NCBI GenBank assembly: GCA_955652545.1
Contig: CATPCA010000278.1
Location: forward strand, 1 to 12,340
Origin: Candidatus Dormiibacterota bacterium
GTDB lineage: Bacteria > Chloroflexota > Dormibacteria > UBA8260
Length of the DNA stretch: 12,340 bases
Direction: 5' to 3'
In this document: one piece after another, positions 7,216 through 12,340 of the stretch
Layout of the letters: each line of letters begins with the position of its first letter
Position numbering within the stretch: the stretch's first letter is position 1
The notes under the pieces: generated by a model
Seen by the model: the letters and a program-made list of their open reading frames with translations, nothing else
Databases searched by the model: none
What the model was told of the DNA's origin: nothing
Program-made: the position numbers and the translations under genes

Positions 7216-7916
7216 GCCGCGGCCGCGTCGAGGAACCAGAGCAGCTCGCCGTCGTCCGGCCGGACGCGCGCCGCAGGGACGGAGCCGTCAACGACGCCGC
7301 GCAGCGCGTCCGCCTTCTCGTCCCCGGTCACGAGGAAGGCGACGTGCGCTGCGGCGTTGATCGCCGGGAAGGTCATGGTGATCCGGTCGAATGGCTCGAA
7401 ATCGGCCCGCCCGCGAGTGGCCCAGGCGTCCACGACGTCGAGCGCCGGCGTGCCGGGGAAGAGGGACGCGGTGTGCCCATCAGCGCCGACGCCGAGAAGC
7501 ACGACGTCGAGCCGCGGCGGCCTGCCGCACTCGGCCTCGAGCAGCCGCGAGAAGGCGGTGGCGGCGGCATCGAGGTCCGGGCCGTCGGCGTCGATGCGGT
7601 GCACGTTCTCGGAGGGTACCGGCGCCCTAGCGAGCAGCGTGTCGTGGACGAGGCGGTAGTTGCTGTCGTGGTGGTCCGGCGGAACGGCGCGCTCGTCGCT
7701 GAAATACACCTGCCATCGCGACCAGTCGATCCCGAGCCTGAAGGTCGAGGACGCCAGTGCCTCGTAGAGGAACTGGGGCGTGCTCCCTCCCGACAGGGCG
7801 ATGCGGAACGGGTTGGACCGCGCGGACTGTTCGGAGACCCATTGCGCCGCCGCCGCTGCGACAGCGATCGGGTCGGTGAGCACGCGCGCTGCCCCGGGCA
7901 GGGCGTCGACGCTCAT
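7200..7916 (-). CDS. pgl: 6-phosphogluconolactonase
   Basis: Hydrolyses 6-phosphogluconolactone to 6-phosphogluconate, the second step of the oxidative pentose phosphate pathway; cytoplasmic. At 238 residues it has the normal length of the DevB/SOL-type family. Motifs are LSGGSTP (41-47) for phosphate binding, VYFSDERAVPPDHHDSNY, LLGVGADGHTASLFPG, and the later TFPAINAAAHVAFLVTG segment. The ATG at 7916 is chosen because it overlaps the opcA stop as ATGA and homology begins within about 12 residues; the frame is open further upstream but that is only a shadow of opcA. It is the last gene of the block and its stop codon lies in a possible hairpin. Confidence 0.95.
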   Translation of the reverse strand: MSVDALPGAARVLTDPIAVAAAAAQWVSEQSARSNPFRIALSGGSTPQFLYEALASSTFRLGIDWSRWQVYFSDERAVPPDHHDSNYRLVHDTLLARAPVPSENVHRIDADGPDLDAAATAFSRLLEAECGRPPRLDVVLLGVGADGHTASLFPGTPALDVVDAWATRGRADFEPFDRITMTFPAINAAAHVAFLVTGDEKADALRGVVDGSVPAARVRPDDGELLWFLDAAAAGTLG

Positions 7917-8980
7917 CGTGCTGCGGCTGCGAGGTCCGCCGCATTGCGCAGGGCGGCGCGATACACCGGATCCTCGGCGGGGCTCTCCAGCAGGGAGCCG
8001 ACCATGTCGACACTGTCGACGTCGCTGACCGGTACGGCGCGCTCTGCATGCATGCCACCGTCCACGTCGATGACGCAGTACAGCGCCGCACCCCGTCGCT
8101 CGACCGTGACCTGAGCGCCCTGCCCGCCGGCCCTGCACTGCATTGTCACCCGTGCCAGGTTGGGCGCGGCGACGTCCTCGACCCGGCGTGACGTCGTGAC
8201 CACGCGTGGTTGATCGCTCGCTGCCTTCCAACCGAGCCGGCTGGCCATCCAACCCGCCAGCAGCCACGCCTGCGCCGAGACACGGTCGCCGCTGCATTCG
8301 ACGTCCACGCGGGTGATGCCGTGGAGGAACCGTCGCATCGCCTCTCCATCGAAGGACTGGGCGATGACCTGGCGCCAGGGGCGGGTGCGTTCCCACCCGA
8401 CGTCGGAGACCGAGAGCGCGTCACCCACCACCTCGAGCTGCTCGGCGAGGAGACGCAGTGCGCCAGCGTCATCGTCGTAGGCGCCGCTGTCGAAGATCAG
8501 CCGCTCGCAGATGGCGACGGCGTCCTGGCCAAACGCCTGTTGCAGTGGCGGCGATCCAACCAGCCAGAGGTAGGTCGGGATGTCAGGGACGAGCAGCGGG
8601 GTCACCACGCTGGCGAGGTGGTAGGCTGCCTCACCGCCGACGACCATGCGCACCTGTTCCGCACACACCTCGGCGGCGTCGACCGCGGAGCACTGTAGCG
8701 AGAGGTCCGCCTCCATCTGGGGTTTGCCGTCCGGGTCGGCAAGGACAATGATCGCGCGCACAGGGTGCTTGGCGCCGAGCCGGCCGATCGCCCGGGTGGC
8801 GAGGTCGGCACTCTCGACGTCGACGCATGCAGCCACCAGGTTGAGCACGGACAGACGCACGGCGGCGCCCTCGCTTCTCCCGCCGACTCGCAGCATCTCG
8901 TGGTGCATATCGTTGAGGGTGCGGTTGACGGCGTGCAGCCCGCTGGCATGGGCAACCTCCAGCGCACCGACCGTGCTCAT
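7913..8980 (-). CDS. opcA: Glucose-6-phosphate dehydrogenase assembly/regulatory protein OpcA
   Basis: OpcA binds Zwf and promotes its active oligomeric state; it has no known catalytic activity of its own and is found mainly in cyanobacteria and Actinomycetota-like lineages. The 355 residues match the family: an N-terminal region rich in strands (about 50-110), a central VPDIPTYLWLVGSP segment followed by ERLIFDSGAY, then DVGWERTRPWRQVIAQSFD typical of the start of the C-terminal domain. The ATG at 8980 lies 1 nt after the zwf stop (TGAGATG), and the opcA stop overlaps pgl as ATGA, so all three are likely translated together. An upstream extension of the frame into zwf lacks family similarity and was excluded. 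Confidence 0.93.
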   Translation of the reverse strand: MSTVGALEVAHASGLHAVNRTLNDMHHEMLRVGGRSEGAAVRLSVLNLVAACVDVESADLATRAIGRLGAKHPVRAIIVLADPDGKPQMEADLSLQCSAVDAAEVCAEQVRMVVGGEAAYHLASVVTPLLVPDIPTYLWLVGSPPLQQAFGQDAVAICERLIFDSGAYDDDAGALRLLAEQLEVVGDALSVSDVGWERTRPWRQVIAQSFDGEAMRRFLHGITRVDVECSGDRVSAQAWLLAGWMASRLGWKAASDQPRVVTTSRRVEDVAAPNLARVTMQCRAGGQGAQVTVERRGAALYCVIDVDGGMHAERAVPVSDVDSVDMVGSLLESPAEDPVYRAALRNAADLAAAAR

Positions 8981-8981
8981 C

Positions 8982-10582
8982 TCAGAGCCGGCGCCACTGG
9001 CGTCCGTCGCGAGCCATGAAGTCACGGGCTGCGTGCGGACCCCAGGTGCCCGATTCGTAGTTGGGCGTTCCCTCGAGGTCGGGCGGATGGGCGCGCCAGC
9101 CGTCGAGGATGGCGGTGCAGATGCGCCAGGCCTCCTCGACCTCGTCCTCGCGGGCGAACAGCGTGCTGTCGCCGAGCATGCAGTCGAGCAGCAGCCGCTC
9201 ATATGCCTCCGGCGATGCAGTCAGGAACGCGCTGCCGTAGAGGAAGTCCATGTTGACGGTGCGGATACGCAGCGACTGGCCAGGCACCTTGGCGCTGAAG
9301 CGCAGTGTGATCCCCTCGTCAGGCTGGATGCGCAGCACGAGCAGGTTGGGATCGATGCTGTCCTTGGGGAGGATGCCGGCCGGGGTGGCCACCTGGCCAC
9401 CGAAGGGCGAATGCGGTACGCGACGGAACAGGATGGCGATCTCGGTCGCCCGCTTGGGCAGGCGTTTGCCGGTGCGCAGGTAGAACGGTGTCCCGGCCCA
9501 CCTCCAGTTGTCGACGTCCAGCTTCATGGCGACGTAGGTCTCGCGCAGCGAGTCAGCGGCGACGTCCTTCTCTTCGCGATACGCGGGCACCTGCTCACCG
9601 TCGACCCAGCCCGCGGCGTACTGACCGCGCACGGTATGCGAGAGCGCGTCGTCGGGGTGGATGGGACGTACCGCGCGGAGCAGCTTCACCTTCTCGTCGC
9701 GCACCGTCTCGCCCTCCATCTTGCTCGGAGCCTCCATCCCGACGATCGCCATCAACTGGATGACGTGGTTCTGGATGATGTCGCGCAGCGCGCCGGACTC
9801 CTCGTAATACGCTCCGCGCTCCTCGACGCCGATGTTCTCGGCGACGGTGATCTGCACGTGGTCGATGTACTGGCGGTTCCACAGTGGCTCGAAGATGCCG
9901 TTGGCGAACCGGAAGACCAGCAGGTTCTGCACGGTCTCCTTGCCGAGGTAGTGGTCGATCCTGTAGATCTGTTCCTCGTTGAATGCGATGTGCAGCTTGC
10001 GGTTGAGCTCGCGGGCGCTGGCGAGGTCACGGCCGAACGGCTTCTCGATGATCATGCGACCGAAGCCGGTGTCCCCCTCGCGGGTCAGGCCCGTGGTTCC
10101 GAGATGCTCGGCCAGGGGTGCGAAACCGCTCGGCGGAATCGAGAAGTAGAAGATGCGGTTGCCCGCCGTGCCACGCTCGCGGTCGAGCTCATCGAGCGTC
10201 TGCTTCAGGTGCGCGAGGCCCTTGTCGGCGTCGAGGTCATAGAGGCAGTACCGCATCCCGTCGGCGAAGACCCTCCACACGTCATCGCGGAGCGGCAAGC
10301 GGGAGAAGCGGCTCACCGCCTCACGCATCGCCGTGCGGAAATCCTCATCGGACTGCTCGCTGCGTCCCGCGCCGACGATGCAGAAACCCGGTGGCAACTG
10401 GCCGTCGGCGGCCAGCGCGTACAGGGCTGGCACCAGCTTTCGCTTGGTGAGGTCGCCGGTGGCCCCGAAGATGACCACCACGCACGGCAGCGGCAGGCGA
10501 CCCTGGCGCAGGCCCTCCGAAAGCGCGTTGCCTTCGGTCGTGTCAGCGTCCGACGCGACCTCCGTGTCGAAGGCGGTGTCGG

Positions 10583-10586
<4 letters not shown>
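8982..10586 (-). CDS. zwf: Glucose-6-phosphate 1-dehydrogenase
   Basis: Oxidises glucose-6-phosphate to 6-phosphogluconolactone, the entry step of the oxidative pentose phosphate pathway, usually producing NADPH; cytoplasmic. In the 534 residues the coenzyme loop is FGATGDLTKRKL (40-51), with basic residues after it that fit NADP. IEKPFGRD follows; RIDHYLGKE (209-217) carries the phosphate-binding H212, and IIQNH carries the presumed catalytic base H274. The 62-residue spacing between these histidines matches H178 and H240 of the Leuconostoc enzyme. WAGTPFYLRTGKRL is also present. About 30 poorly conserved residues precede the core, making it slightly longer than usual. The GTG start at 10586 overlaps the gnd stop as GTGA. 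Its partner opcA follows 1 nt later. Confidence 0.97.
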
Positions 10587-11517
<931 letters not shown>

Positions 11518-11518
<1 letters not shown>

Positions 11519-12340
11519 CAGCGTGCTCCCGCTGCCGCATGAATGACGGCGTCGGTGAGCCGGCTCAGGCCCACGGCGAGGTCCCCGCCGATGTGCAGAC
11601 GGATCACCCGGCGGCCATGATCGCGGAGCGATTGCAGGTCACCCTGGGCCTGTGCCTGCTTGAGGATCGAGAACGTGAACGGTTGCCCGGGGATGGGCAC
11701 GTCGACGGCGTCGTCGGTGGTGACCTGGATGTACAGGCCGGTGTCCGGGCCACCCTTGTGCAGCTGGCCGGTGCTGTGCAGGAAGCGGGGGCCGAAGCCG
11801 AGGGTGGTGGCCACGCGGTGCTCGTCGCGGATGGCAGCGCGCAACCTCTGCAGGGCGGCCTCGTTCTCGCTGCTGGGCGTGACGTAGGCCATCAGCGCCA
11901 CGTAATCGTGCGGGCGCGCCTGGGAGAGGAAAGCCGTCAGAGCGCCGTCGATATCCCCGTTGCCCTGCGCGCCGAACACCGAGATGCCATCGTCGCTGGC
12001 AGTGGCGGACTCACGCGCGAGGCTGCCGTTGCGCTCGTAACGGTCGAGCACCTTGCGCGTGTTGTCCTTGGACTCCTGGACATTGGGTTCGTCGAAGGGA
12101 TCGATGCCCAGCGCGGCGCCCACGACCGCGGTGGCGAACTCCCATTGGAAGAACTGGGCGCCGAGGTCGAACAGATCGTCGAGCTGCACCGCCACCTCGG
12201 GGATGCGTGCGCTGCGCAGTGCGCCCACCTCGGCGTCGAAGTCGGTGTCGTCGTCGCGCACGCGGAGAACGGTGAGGATGCGGTCGTCGCCATAGACGGC
12301 CGGTTCACCGATCGGCTCGTCACCGATCGGGATCAACCCC
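11518..12340 (-). CDS. pgi: Glucose-6-phosphate isomerase C-terminal part, probably of a transaldolase/isomerase fusion; 5' end cut by window edge
   Basis: Interconverts glucose-6-phosphate and fructose-6-phosphate. Only the last 273 residues are visible, reading in from the right edge without a start codon. Segments LIPIGDEPIG, QFFQWEFATA, IDPFDEPNV and HSTGQLHKGGPDTG match the C-terminal isomerase part of bifunctional transaldolase/phosphoglucose isomerase proteins more closely than stand-alone Pgi; the final STGQ..HKGG region is part of the sugar-phosphate site. The transaldolase half is therefore predicted beyond the window but not seen. The stop codon shares one base with the gnd ATG, so it heads the gnd-zwf-opcA-pgl block within the window. 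With Rpe and transaldolase it would return carbon to glucose-6-phosphate. Confidence 0.88.

Noticed and set aside
7917..8396. An upstream extension of the pgl frame that could suggest a larger fused protein
   Set aside because: The extension lies wholly within opcA in another frame, shows no family similarity, and the ATG at 7916 overlaps the opcA stop in the usual way.
8981..9202. An upstream extension of the opcA frame into zwf
   Set aside because: Low-complexity, non-homologous sequence; the ATG at 8980 gives normal OpcA length and tight spacing to zwf.
12334..12336. TTG as a possible start for the isomerase frame at the right edge
   Set aside because: The frame continues upstream to the window edge, and the residues at this point belong to the middle of the isomerase.

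Overview
This is a high-GC, tightly packed stretch of bacterial chromosome devoted mostly to central carbon metabolism. An OpcA-type G6PDH partner, an actinobacterial-style alpha-glucan phosphorylase, a short-form 6-phosphogluconate dehydrogenase, a predicted fused transaldolase/phosphoglucose isomerase and TANNNT boxes 6-7 nt before start codons suggest Actinomycetota or a related lineage such as Dormibacterota/Chloroflexota. The assignment is an inference. I see no tRNA, rRNA, CRISPR array, insertion sequence or phage gene.

Layout. Left block, minus strand, read from 4095 down to 1: rpe (ribulose-5-phosphate 3-epimerase), then glgP (alpha-glucan phosphorylase), then cbs (cystathionine beta-synthase), which runs off the left edge. 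Middle block, plus strand, 4220-7117: a soluble histidine kinase with two GAF-like domains, followed by a PolX-related PHP-domain protein. Right block, minus strand, read from 12340 down to 7200: the C-terminal end of a phosphoglucose isomerase (probably tal-pgi), then gnd, zwf, opcA and pgl. These four junctions overlap by 1 to 4 nt or are 1 nt apart, so the block is almost certainly one operon.

How the genes work together. GlgP releases glucose-1-phosphate from glycogen. After conversion to glucose-6-phosphate (phosphoglucomutase is not in the window), Zwf/OpcA, Pgl and Gnd carry out the oxidative pentose phosphate pathway. Rpe, transaldolase and Pgi return pentose phosphates to glucose-6-phosphate, so the window holds most of a cyclic oxidative pentose phosphate pathway. 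The kinase gene starts divergently from rpe across 124 bp and converges on pgl. A regulatory link between the kinase and the metabolic genes is suggested by position only.

The points most worth a second look are two. First, three genes that appear to start transcription units (cbs, rpe and the kinase) each have a TANNNT box exactly 6 or 7 nt before the start codon and no clear Shine-Dalgarno, which suggests leaderless mRNAs. Second, the reading frame of the PHP protein clearly continues upstream of its first ATG but has no usable start there; a well-placed GTG overlapping the kinase stop lies one frame away across a G-rich tract, suggesting a 1-base frameshift or sequence error.
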